DNA from: Epiperipatus broadwayi
Lineage: Eukaryota > Onychophora > Udeonychophora > Euonychophora > Peripatidae
NCBI GenBank assembly: GCA_028023455.1
Contig: JAQFVV010012405.1
Location: 498,001-562,000, forward strand
Direction of reading: 5' to 3'
Length of the DNA stretch: 64,000 nt
Below are positions 1-10,600 of the stretch, piece by piece. Position numbers and translations under genes: made by a program. The notes beneath the pieces were generated by a model. The model saw nothing but the letters and a program-made list of their open reading frames with translations, was not told the origin of the DNA and made no database searches. Each line of letters starts with the position of its first letter. The first letter of the stretch is position 1.

Positions 1-1977
1 TACCTAACTGACAATAATAATACTAAATTGTAAAAAAAAATATTTTAATTAAAATAAAATATATGAGAAACTCTTAATTTGGAATAAAAGAAAAATCCCA
101 GGATTTTATTCATACATAATGAGTGGATAAGAGACTTTATGGCCATTCAGGATATCCTTCTAACAACTTCTACTAAATCTTTCTTTATGAATTTAAGGTA
201 AATAATTTAAGTGCTTAAACGAATGATGTATAATCAATCAACTGTGATAATTTTATCACTAAACCAGTTTTTTTTTTTTAATAACTGCAATTGGTTAAAG
301 TGATCATTTAAATTTAAGAAAATGAATAATCTATTAGATGCTTTCTTAACATCTACAGACTAATTTGAACATTGTGATTATAATATTCAATTTTATGTTC
401 ATGTATTCTTAATGACCAACATATAAGATAACTCTACAATAGATTTTATAATGTTAATATTTCTGGATAATATGTGTCAATGATGATATAAATACTATAA
501 TAAATATATACTTAACAATAAAAACAACATTTATTTTGACAACAAAGACAATTAAATAAATAACAATCTTGTAAATGTACCATATTTTAAAATAAATTAT
601 TTTGACATTATGCTATACAATTCATAGTTTACAAATAAGAATAAAATAAAATTTGCAGATTAAATAAGAATTGATTATTTATCTGATTAATAATGAAAGC
701 TTTTCTTAATAGTAGCATTATCATAAGAAATTCTACAGGTTTTACACTACAATCATATCATGATGTTGATCCAAAAATGAATATATTTAAACATTAAGCA
801 TATCTTACCAATCCATCAATGAAATAAATGCTAAAAATGATACATAACCCTTAAGGTCCATGAATGCAAGTTTTAATTTTTAAAATAAATATTTATTGGT
901 TTTACATTCTGCAATCTGGTAAAGCATAGCAAAAAACAGACTTATGCATCAAAACCATCCATAACTTATTCTCAAGGTACAACAGAAGAAAAAAATGATG
1001 TTCCTCAGAGCCAACAATAATAAATCAATTGCCAAAAATAACATCATGGTGGTATACCACCATGGCTTCATACCAAATATACATGATACAATTTATTCAC
1101 AATAAGGCAATAAACATAAATGATGGCATGAACTCAAAAGAGAGCATCAAGATTTTGTGGGCAAAAATTATGCTAGGACTTTTGTCTCTAAACATAAGGA
1201 AAATGAGAATGATGCATCAAAATATATTATGAACAATAACAGCTGCCTTAAATAAAGCATTTATGCTTAAGTATGAGACATGAAATATATGACTTGCAGT
1301 ATATTATATTATAAGAAAGAGATACAGCTAAATCTCTTTGCAAACATATAATAACAAAATAAATTCCTACAAGTGACCATCTCTTTAAGTAAGACAAGCA
1401 TGCACAATAGATATCTACAAGAGAGAGACAAAACTACCATCTTTTAAAATTGTAATGGCAAGATAAGCATGCACAATAAAACAAGTAATGTGACAATATC
1501 ATAAATAAATATAATAATTAATAATTAACTGATGTGTAAATCTGACAATAAAATTATTTGTCAAATCTGGCTTAATAAAAACATTGCCTGAAATTAGCAA
1601 TAATAACATACATGTTCTTCACTTATTCAGCATAAATATATGCATTCACATAGATAGAGAACAAAGAACAATTTATATTCTGCAAACTTCTGGATATTAC
1701 AGCTTACAAATAATTCATAAAATTTTATCAGACAAAATGCATAGGATAAATAAAATAAAAGGAAATATGTAATAAATTACAATAGTATAATATTGAAATT
1801 TAAAATTATACCAAGTTTACCAAAATGCATAATTAAAAGTTCTTCTATCTGGAGGTTCAACAAGATACAGTATCTGCAATTATTATTCTGAAAACACCAT
1901 TTTCTTTTTTCTTTTTTATTGAAAACAGCAGATTTGAATTATATGTACAGCATTAAATAGTTAAACAATATTTTTTT
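1..1977. other. AT-rich sequence with no supported gene
   Basis: Only short chance reading frames rich in Ile, Asn, Lys and Tyr occur here, with no recognisable domain, no repeat I can match elsewhere in the window and no RNA gene. I read it as intergenic or intronic DNA. Confidence 0.6.
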
Positions 1978-2228
1978 AAAAATTATTATTCTGAAGCAAT
2001 TAACTTATTTAAAAGTTCTTTTAATATTAAGAGTGTATGGGATGTAAATGAAATTGTAGATAATGTTTAGTATAAATATGTTGTTATCTTGTAGTCCTTT
2101 ACACTTGAGAAGTCTGCTTGTAGCAGTGAAACCATTGTGTTTTAGAGTTTAATGTATTTGGCTAGTCTGATTGAATTGTGAATTTGGGGTAGTTTTGATT
2201 ATTTTATTAACTAGTTTAGCTCTAGGTG

Positions 2229-2231
<3 letters not shown>
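1978..2231 (+). mobile_element. 3' end of a Penelope-like element (fragment)
   Basis: This stretch aligns along nearly its whole length with 19250-19500, the tail of the decayed Penelope-like element at 18.3 kb. Shared landmarks include the run reading 'ttaacttatttaaa', the phrase 'gcagtgaaaccattg' and 'attgaattgtgaatttgggg'-like sequence. The 5' part corresponds to the last codons after the GIY-YIG domain and the rest to the 3' non-coding region. It ends abruptly at a long (TA)n tract. A 3' fragment alone fits the strong 5' truncation typical of PLE copies. The link to PLE depends on the 19-kb copy, whose RT and GIY-YIG motifs are readable. Confidence 0.6.
2099..2146 (+). ncRNA. degenerate hammerhead-ribozyme-like motif in PLE 3' region
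   Basis: CTGC at 2114-2117 pairs with GCAG at 2123-2126 across a TTGTA loop, and GAAAC follows at 2128-2132, as helix II and the GAAA core would in a hammerhead. The expected CUGANGA box is damaged (the sequence is TTGAGAAG). Hammerheads are known from pseudo-LTRs of animal PLEs, which is why the motif is noted. It should be inactive as written. Confidence 0.35.

Positions 2232-2302
<71 letters not shown>
2232..2302. repeat. (TA)n microsatellite
   Basis: About 70 bp of uninterrupted TA dinucleotides directly abut the end of the PLE fragment. Confidence 0.95.
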
Positions 2303-2305
<3 letters not shown>

Positions 2306-2367
2306 ACACAGTATTCAAAATTAAATAATATATTCTTTACCAGAAGTACTTTCAATTATAGTTTATA

Positions 2368-2450
2368 TATATATAGTCTGATTGAATTGTGAATTTTGGG
2401 TAGTTTTGATTATTTTATTAACTAATTTAGTTCTAGGTGTTTAATGTTTA
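2368..2450 (+). repeat. partial duplicate of the PLE tail
   Basis: The segment 'agtctgattgaattgtgaa' onward repeats 2165-2240 almost exactly and again runs into a short (TA)n tract at about 2450-2469. The two copies are separated by the long TA tract and about 65 bp, so this looks like a local duplication mediated by the TA repeats. Confidence 0.75.
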
Positions 2451-2639
2451 TATATATATATATATATATTAATTCTAATATTCTCTTGGATAAATGATCA
2501 ATTCATGACATTTTTTCTGGGAGCTTTTGTGTAATAAAAATATAACTAAATAGATGACATTTCAATACATTAACAAGAACTTTCCTCAGAGCTTTTTTTC
2601 TCTCAAATCATAAGAATGTGTGTGATAATATTTAATATA

Positions 2640-3595
2640 GACCTTTACCCTACTTAGCAATGGCAATTGGTTCTCCAAAACTCATCATTAAGCAAGAATA
2701 TCATATGCAGAATAAGTATTTATAATGGGGGTCTATGAGAAAAAAATTGGTCAGTTCCTAAAACTAAAAAATTACACTAACTTAGGAATAAAGTACATAT
2801 TAAAAAAATTATTCATTAACACTTGTTTTAAATGCAATCTGTTTTTCTTTTTAAACTATTTTCTAGTTCAACATTCATGTTTTAAAATGTTGTTTTTTAT
2901 TTGGTTTGAAATCACTTGGGTGTAAACAACATTTTTAACAAAGTTACAAAATCAATAACTATTTTTACATAATTAACCAGGTGTTCTAAAAATAATATAT
3001 AGTAATTAAGGATCACACACTTGCAGTTTAATATTCATATTTAGTGTTTTCTTGAAAGTTTGTGATGATGGTATTTTAGTTGTACTGTATTTATATATTG
3101 GACTATTTCATCATCTAATATAAGTGTTGAATGTCTTTAGAAAAATTAAACTTTATTTAAATAATCCATGTACTGTACATTATATTTAAATAAAGTTTAA
3201 TTATTCTAAAGACATTCAACATTTATATGTATATAGTATTATAGATTCATTAATTATATATATTTTAAGTTTATGCTTTCTATAATCAAAATACTGAATG
3301 CAGCACTAACATTGTGTTTTATGAATAAAATATTATATGCGTTATATAATTTCAGCAGTCATTATCTGTATAGTATTACAGTAATATACTTTTGTTTTTG
3401 GGCAAAATGACTTTAAAATACATATTCTCTGACATCATCAGTGTTGCAAAATTCAAGATGGCTGCCAAAAAATTAAAAAAAAAAAAATCCCAATCATTAT
3501 AGTGAATAATCAATTGTAAATCGAAGTAGTGGGTACAAATTGATGATGATCGCTATTGTGAAATATCGCTAAGTAGCCAGTTGCTAAGTGAGGTC
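2640..3595. mobile_element. putative TA-flanked TIR element
   Basis: The left end reads GACCT followed by a block containing ACTTAGCAATGGC. The right end is its imperfect reverse complement (GCCAGTTGCTAAGTGAGGTC). Both are bounded by TA (2638-2639 and 3596-3597), as in Tc1/mariner or pogo families. No transposase reading frame is visible, so it would be non-autonomous. A different palindromic repeat (3060-3240) lies inside it. The ends are imperfect and the assignment is tentative. Confidence 0.4.
3060..3245. repeat. short palindromic copy of the 32-kb repeat terminus
   Basis: The sequence from 'gatgatggtattttag' through 'catcatctaata' to 'gttgaatgtctttagaaaa' matches the outer end of the 31.86-32.65 kb palindrome. 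Arms 3126-3163 and 3183-3220 are near-perfect inverted repeats around a 19-bp spacer. It looks like an inverted dimer of the element terminus without its tRNA-like head. Confidence 0.75.
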
Positions 3596-3599
3596 TAGG

Positions 3600-4240
3600 T
3601 GTATTTATATATATTTTCAAAACTAAATAAAGGAAAAGATAAATAAAATGAATATTAGCAACATATTTAAATGTGTATTACATGTGATTATGTTTTTTTC
3701 TGAAAGGCATATAATACTAAAGTCATTCTTTTAATATATTTTATTCCATCTACTCATGTTCAGAAATACATAACAACTCATTAAAATATTTTATGCTGTA
3801 AATATATATTGTTTTTTTTTCTTTTTATAATTTTATTATTTAGCTCATTGCTAACCCAAGACTTTTATTATATTTATATCATAACTTCTAACAGAACAGT
3901 ATCACTTTTTAAAAGTTTGTCTTAATATTTTCACCTTGATCTGAGTTATTTTTTATCAATTTTAGGGCTTCATCTATATTTGTTTTAACTTCTTTTAATT
4001 TAACTGTCATTTCTTTTTTTTTATTCGCTTTATTCTTTTAATGCTCATTTAATACATATCAATTACACAATGTGTACATGCATCCTTAATACTGTTTCTA
4101 AATCTTTTCTGAATAAATGCATAACCCATTTAAATTTTCTTATCTGATAATTTTTATATATATTTTCTTTCTTTTTATTTTTAAAGAATATATTTATTAT
4201 ATTTTTTATAAATTTATTAGCATTTTATTACTTACTTTGT
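3600..4240. other. no feature recognised
   Basis: AT-rich sequence with oligo-T runs and no readable coding or repeat signal beyond local low complexity. Confidence 0.5.
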
Positions 4241-4246
4241 ATTCAG

Positions 4247-4471
4247 TATATAAGGGATTCGAACTCAGACTTTTACATGACCCTCAACTCTCCATGCCAT
4301 CTCATATTGCTGACCCACCTGATCATACACATGTTGAAAAGACAAATAATCACCAATATATGTATTTCATGCTAAACCATCAATCATCAGTTGGTTCAGG
4401 TGGATCAGCAATATGAGATGGCATGGAGAGTTGAGGGTTGTGTGAAAGTCTGATTTCGAATCCCTTATATA
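4247..4471. repeat. palindrome of two tRNA-like (pol III B-box) arms
   Basis: Two 76-bp arms (4247-4322 and 4396-4471) are close reverse complements around a 73-bp spacer. Read outward, each arm ends in a B-box-like motif: GAGTTCGAATCCC on the minus strand of the left arm and GATTTCGAATCCC on the plus strand of the right arm. This suggests a tRNA-derived SINE head present as an inverted dimer. I could not identify the parent tRNA. The reading frame crossing the left arm is not a gene. Confidence 0.65.
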
Positions 4472-5029
4472 TTACTTTATATATGTGCAGGTGTGTGTAA
4501 GCCTGTATAGTGTATTAATTTACTTTGTTTTTGTAAATTATAATCATCTGCTACTTTATTCTTTTTTTCTTGACTTATTATATCATCACAATTTTTCATT
4601 ATCATCATACAATTATTTCATATTTATTTACAGATATGTTATCATCTTTTTGTACATTCTCTTTATTTTCTTATTTTAATTATTTTCAAGTCTCTTATGC
4701 TTACTTTCCTCCTAGATTTGTAAACTCATACCATTTTTACTCTTTTATTACAACTCATTACTTTATCTCATAGAATCTTACACAACTGAATTTTTTTTAA
4801 TCTTTAATAATGAATTCAATTTTTTAATAAATCTTAACATCCTAAGTATTAATTTTTATATTTTAACTCACTGTTTTTTTCATTTCTTTTCAACTAAATT
4901 GAGCTATAAACTCAAAACTATTTATGATACAATACACTTTTTGTTATTGTCATTGCTTTAATTTTTGCCCACTTTTTAAAACTGCTATTTTTTATTTTAT
5001 TTGTTTTATTCTTGAAAGTATTATTACTC

Positions 5030-6240
5030 TTTGGCCTATGTCTTAAAGATTTAAAGCTTTAATTATTGTGGAAATGCTTATAGAATGAAATGTCTTTTTC
5101 ATAATCTACAAATCCAGAACATAATGGCAATTCATATTTATTGGATGTTATTCACATTGCTAAAATCACTTTTAAATTCAGCCTGGTTTTTTTTTTTTTT
5201 TTGTTTCATTGAAATTCATAGAAGATTGATATGTCTGTAATTTCTAATATCTTTTTATTACTGTTCTTAAATATCAATATTATGACTGTATTCTCCCAAT
5301 TATGTGGTACACTATTATCATTTAGATACTTGTTTTACAGCTTTGTCAACAATTTTTTTATTACTTTATTTGTTTCTTTTAAAATATCAGTGCTACTATT
5401 TTTTGAAACTTTCTTCTTCTTCATACATTTAATTGTGTGTTTTACTTCTTCATTTAAAATGCTTAGTAATTTTGAAGAGGTGATGACTTTGTTTTCTTGT
5501 TATATATTAAGACATAATATTTTATAGAACCTGTCCACACATTTCTTAATAACATTTTTTTTATTAGTAATAATACCATCTTTTCTTCTTAGTGCTGACA
5601 CAATTTTCCTTTCAACATTAAAACATTGTTTTATATATATATATATTATAACTTTCTTTGCCATGTTACAATTATATTTTCTTATACTATTATTAGTTCT
5701 TTTTTAAATCATTTTAAAAACTTTAGATATTTAATTATTTATAATGAATCATTTAATATATATATTTGTCATATATTATCTTGTCTCAGAGTAGAAAATT
5801 TAGTGATAAATTGCTGCTTTTTTGTACTACCTTTTTTTGTAGTTTTTAATAGAGTATCAGTTATCTTCTTGTTGATTTCATTTACATTTGAAATATCTTC
5901 AAACTATGTTAATATTTTTAAATGATTTGTACGATCTGAATATTAAGAATATTAACTGTTAATATTATCTTTTAATAGTTTTTTTTCTCTTTAGTTTACC
6001 ATTAATTACTACTTGAGAATAACTTCCTGTGTTAAATCTATCAAGATTTTTACAGTCTTGAAATGTTTATTTTTTGTTAATCGACATATAATCCAATTCT
6101 ACTATATCTTTATTTGAATGCTTTTGTCAATTTTGATTTAATTTTTTTCTCAAAGAAAGAACTCACAATACACAGTTTTTCTTCTGCAAACTCCAAATCT
6201 TTGCTTCTCTCTCATTTTTGTTAATAGCAAACTTCTTTCT
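5030..6240 (-). pseudogene. antisense fragment of the RTE-like LINE (endonuclease end to RT start)
   Basis: The plus strand is the reverse complement of part of the intact LINE at 12.67-15.97 kb, with scattered substitutions and small indels. Position 6150-6230 matches the LINE around 13600-13680 (the end of the endonuclease region). Positions 6010-6140 match about 13720-13840, and 5060-5200 match 14770-14930 (early RT). The element therefore runs on the minus strand with its 5' side at high coordinates. Both ends are lost and several frameshifts and a poly-T insertion at about 5187-5203 break the frame. It is older than the intact copy. Confidence 0.85.
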
Positions 6241-6244
6241 GAAG

Positions 6245-7227
6245 CCAGGATTTTCAAGAATATAATCTGTTATGTATGTTTGTATAAAAATATTTTATCA
6301 CATATTTTTTAGAAATTAAAATGAATATAATTTTTAAAATAATAAATATTTTTAAAATTTTACCAATAATAAAGAAAAAAACATTAAATATTTTTGCAAT
6401 ACTGCCAATAAAAAAATCTATATATGAAATTTAAATTTAAATTACATGCTCTATCTCAAATTATTCAAAAAATATATTTATGAACATGTTATTTATAAAC
6501 ATTTATTATAATAAACATTTTAAATTTAAAAAAAATATAAAAATTATTTACCATTTACATTTTTTTTTTTTTTTTAAATATTCTGCAGGAATAGTATCCA
6601 CCGTGGCTAATCTAATTTATAGTTTTTCGTTCTAAATTTATCTTTGCTATCATTCACATATTTATATTATTTGTCTGACTACTTGTTTTATATACTGAGA
6701 AAATCTACAAATAATTTAAACTTATTTCATACAAGTGGACCTGGAAGCTTCAATTAATTCTAATATATGTGAGTGTGACTTCCAAGAATTCTTGGGAAGA
6801 ACAGTCCTGGCTGCAGCAATATTCCCTCTCCTACATTGCATCTCATGGAAAGTGGAGAAAAGATGAATCATACTGCAATTTTTTAAAATACATTCTGTAT
6901 TTGGAAAATAAACTATGATTATTCAGAAGAATATCAATTTAAATCATTGATCATCCAAATGGCTTCTACCTCTTTCTCCAAAAATTTAGTCTTCATGTAA
7001 TGATTGTTCTATTGATGCAGTACTCTTGCTGTCTACTGCATATATTTCCAATTATTTATTTCAAAATTTATATATTATATAATATATTTATTATAAGAAA
7101 AGTGACTAGTTGTTAAAAAGGCAGTGTATTTTTTTAAAAATTTGTATTAATTATGTGAAACTGCATGTTAGTCAGTTTGATGATTAAAACTATTAATTTT
7201 CCAAATAAAAATTATTATTTTTACCTA
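6245..7227. other. no feature recognised
   Basis: AT-rich. The somewhat more balanced stretch 6730-6870 has no open frame and no match that I recognise. Confidence 0.5.
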
Positions 7228-8655
7228 TATATATATATATTGTATTAATTCAGATACCTTTTTGAAATAAATCTAGTCTGACCTTACAAAATCTTCACCC
7301 ACATACTTGCATATGTATATCCAAAAGAAATAAGGAAAGAAATAATATAAGCCAAAATACTACCAGGTGGAAATTATTTTTTTTCTCTAAATGTCGCATG
7401 CTATTTATATCTTTCATTCTTATTTATAAACAGTAATGGATTTTTTTTTTATTATAAGAAAAAATATTTTTTTTTTATTTAAATTAATCTGTAATAATAA
7501 ATAAAAGTTCTTGAATTTAGTGTATCGCGTTTGTAAAAAAAAAAAAAAAAATGTGAGAGATGCCAGTTTTATCTATTAATTTTGGTTTAGAAAGTTATAA
7601 TATTGTCACAAATACTTTTTGATCAATTCAACCAGAAAAAAACTCTATAACAGCATCCTAAAAAATTAATTTGATTAATTAAAACATTAGATCAAATTTG
7701 TGAATTATTAACAGAACTAATATGGTGAACTATGTAGTTGAAAATCACATTATGACTGCGTGAAAAAAAAATCTAATTAGTACTTTGGTTAACTAAACCT
7801 GGAAATATGTAGTTTCTGCAGATGCCTATTTTAGAAGTGTTTCATTTTCACATGCGACAACCATTGAGGATATAGAATTAGCATTATTTGTTTTCTTTCA
7901 TAAGATTTCTGTTAGCCTATTTATGATGAACACATAATTCAGTCATATTATTATTTTATCTAGAGAATAAGTCAAGAAAAATACATCAAATGAAGCCTTA
8001 AACCTTAAAAACTGTCTTATAGATCAATTTTTAAAAAGGGTTTGAACTTATATGATTAATAAACTATAAAATCATAATTTCTGATGTTATAGTAAGATAA
8101 TTTTTATTTAAAAATAAAAACCCTTTATAAAAGAAATATTAATAATAGTAATATTTATAGCGAATATTAATATTGATATTAATAGCAAATATTAAATCAC
8201 TTTAACATTTAGTTTTCCCATTAAATATGTATTTAATTTTTTTAAAACTAAGAATGCTAAAGCAAATAGAATTTAGAATTAATTTCTCATTCAATTATTA
8301 ATAGTTAATATTTATTATAAATTTGATATATCGGTTTATTGATTGATTGACATTTTGCCAATCATTATTTATATTATTATAATTAAATAAAAATAATTAT
8401 GGGGTTTTATATTAGATGTAAGCATATTGGAGCTCCTAGTTAAATTCAATGTAGTTAATGAATTTTATCTGATATGAATACATATTTGCCTAATATATAA
8501 TATATATATATGAAAAACAAAACAAGTTTTATATACGTAAAAACCTGCTATCGCTTGTATTAATGATCAATAGATGGAGCTTTACCAAGACCTCCAAACA
8601 AGCGTATTTGTTTACATAAACGTCAGAGTCAATATTCACTGTCTCTTTCATTTTG

Positions 8656-8715
8656 CTCCACCCTCAGATCAGCTGATTTCAAGCTGATTTGCTCTCATCA
8701 GTGAAGGGATAGGAG
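8656..8715 (-). ncRNA. hammerhead ribozyme (type I-like), unit 1
   Basis: Minus strand: stem I 5' strand CCCTTCA, core CTGATGA, helix II GAGC/GCTT with loop AAATCA, core GAAA, helix III TC/GA with an AGCT tetraloop, cleavage triplet ATC, then stem I 3' strand TGAGGG. Stem I extends beyond an internal loop through CTCC/GGAG. All core positions are present. Pair 15.2-16.2 is T-A rather than the usual C-G, and helix III is very short, as in PLE and retrozyme hammerheads that may work best as dimers. Predicted cleavage lies between plus-strand positions 8667 and 8666. Confidence 0.72.
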
Positions 8716-9069
8716 TTAGAAACTAGACCTAAATATTAACTCCAAGCGTTTATGCAAAACGTTTCTATCAGTTTGCAAGCATGAATTTTTTAGACACCTA
8801 AATGTCTTCAAACTCAGCCTATCAAACTAGATAGCTATGTGGGTCTGATATCAGTTCAGTTTCTCCACATAATCAAAGCTTCTGCAATCTATATCATTGC
8901 AAGAAAACTTTAAAGGTACATTTATGAAAAACAAAACAAGTTTTATATACGTAAAAACCTGCTATCGCTTGTATTAATGATCAATAGATGGAGCTTTACC
9001 AAGACCTCCAAACAAGCGTATTTGTTTACATAAACGTCAGAGTCAATATTCACTGTCTCTTTCATTTTG

Positions 9070-9129
9070 CTCCACCCTCAGATCAGCTGATTTCAAGCTG
9101 ATTTGCTCTCATCAGTGAAGGGATAGGAG
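9070..9129 (-). ncRNA. hammerhead ribozyme (type I-like), unit 2
   Basis: Same sequence and fold as the unit 1 motif, exactly 414 bp downstream. Two cleavage sites spaced by one unit would release a 414-nt monomer from a minus-strand transcript. Confidence 0.72.
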
Positions 9130-9483
9130 TTAGAAACTAGACCTAAATATTAACTCCAAGCGTTTATGCAAAACGTTTCTATCAGTTTGCAAGCATGAAT
9201 TTTTTAGACACCTAAATGTCTTCAAACTCAGCCTATCAAACTAGATAGCTATGTGGGTCTGATATCAGTTCAGTTTCTCCACATAATCAAAGCTTCTGCA
9301 ATCTATATCATTGCAAGAAAACTTTAAAGGTACATTTATGAAAAACAAAACAAGTTTTATATACGTAAAAACCTGCTATCGCTTGTATTAATGATCAATA
9401 GATGGAGCTTTACCAAGACCTCCAAACAAGCATATTTGTTTACATAAACATCAGAGTCAATATTCACTATCTCTTTCATTTTG

Positions 9484-9532
9484 CTCCACCCTCAGATCAG
9501 CTGATTTTCTCTCATCAGTGAAGGGATAGGAG
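9484..9532 (-). ncRNA. broken hammerhead, unit 3
   Basis: An 11-bp deletion between two 'ctgattt' repeats removes one side of helix II and the separate GAAA box, leaving CTGATGA followed by GAGAAAATCAG. Stem I strands survive. It should not self-cleave. Confidence 0.65.
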
Positions 9533-9822
9533 TTAGAAACTAGACTCCATCTATTGATCATTAATACAAGCGATAGCAGGTTTTTACGTATATAAAACTT
9601 GTTTTGTTTTTCATAAATGTACCTTTAAAGTTTTCTTGCAATGATATAGATTGCAGAAGCTTTGATTATGTGGAGAAACTGAACTGATATCAGACCCACA
9701 TAGCTATCTAGTTTGATAGGCTGAGTTTGAAGACATTTAGGTGTCTAAAAAATTCATGCTTGCAAACTGATAGAAACGTTTTGCATAAACGCTTGGAGTT
9801 AATATTTAGGTCTAGTTTCTAA

Positions 9823-9882
9823 CTCCTATCCCTTCACTGATGAGAGCAAATCAGCTTGAAATCAGCTGATCTGAGGGTGGAG
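9823..9882 (+). ncRNA. hammerhead ribozyme (type I-like), inverted copy
   Basis: Plus strand: CTCC 9823-9826, CCCTTCA 9830-9836, CTGATGA 9837-9843, helix II GAGC 9844-9847 with GCTT 9854-9857, GAAA 9858-9861, helix III TC/GA around AGCT 9862-9869, T16.1 at 9870 and C17 at 9871, stem I TGAGGG 9872-9877, GGAG 9879-9882. Six stem I pairs adjoin the core (one G.U) and four more lie beyond the internal loop. Confidence 0.72.
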
Positions 9883-10600
9883 CAAAATGAAAGAGACAGT
9901 GAATATTGACTCTGATGTTTATGTAAACAAATACGCTTGTTTGGAGGTCTTGGTAAAGCTCCATCTATTGATCATATATATATATATATTATTTATTATG
10001 TGTTAGATTTGTCCCTAAGTATCATATAAAGTATGTAAATATTGTAATTAAATTTTTTTATTATTATATTTATTTTATTTAAGTTTAGTTGTCCATTTCT
10101 CTCTCTCTCTCTCATTCCAAACCTAGTTAAAATAGCCACCACACACACGTACACACACTGTGATGTATTGCCATGATTTTTTTTGAGCTAATAATAGTTT
10201 ATTACAGTGGGCTAATATATAAAAGGCTAGTGGAGGATTTGATCCTAATCTATAGTTGTTTCTCATTTTAGAGATGACACTCTAATCTGCAGTATGGCAG
10301 ATATGTTTTAATAAAGAAATAGCATCTACAGTGGCAAGGGATAGATCCTCTCCATACTTAGACATGTTTGATGGGAATGATGACCAGGAAATATGATTGG
10401 ATACTAAATCTGACCATCATTGATTGGATATTCAGTTTAAAGATAATCTGTTGTTATTCCTAACACTCATTAATCCCAGGATTTAAACTCTCATACATTT
10501 TGTAAAAAATTGTGTAAATCTTTAAAAAAAAGGGGAGAAAAACCTTAAACCCATTTCATTTGGTATCCATTGTGTTAGGTAATTTTAAGGAATATTGATT

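Larger units (their letters stand above)
8511..9975. mobile_element. tandem plus inverted array of a 414-bp hammerhead-bearing unit
   Basis: Two direct units, 8511-8924 and 8925-9338, appear identical by eye, each opening with 'tgaaaaacaaaacaag'. A third begins at 9339 and stops at about 9544. It is followed by an inverted stretch (9545-9975) that is the reverse complement of a full unit plus about 65 bp of the next, so the inverted part is also cut from a head-to-tail multimer. Each unit contains a hammerhead-ribozyme-like fold. Unit 3 has three G-to-A changes in its first half and an 11-bp deletion. The array sits between TA-rich sequences and splits the long repeat block. The multimeric unit with a self-cleaving motif resembles metazoan retrozymes. 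The unit encodes no protein. Confidence 0.8.
7228..10600. repeat. long dispersed repeat block, copy 1 (interrupted)
   Basis: Starting just after a (TA)n tract, this block aligns in the same orientation with 49132-51770. Anchors are 'aataataaataaaagttc' (about 7494 versus 49284), 'aactgtcttat' plus 'gatcaattttt' (about 8010 versus 50716), 'gatgttatagtaagata' (8085 versus 50770), 'ggatgtaagca'-like sequence (8415 versus 51126) and 'agacatgtttgat' (10360 versus 51525). Copy 1 lacks roughly 0.9 kb present in copy 2 (about 49370-50330) and carries the ribozyme array 8511-9975 that copy 2 lacks. No coding potential is visible in either copy, so this could be an old segmental duplication or a large non-coding transposon. 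Confidence 0.75.
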
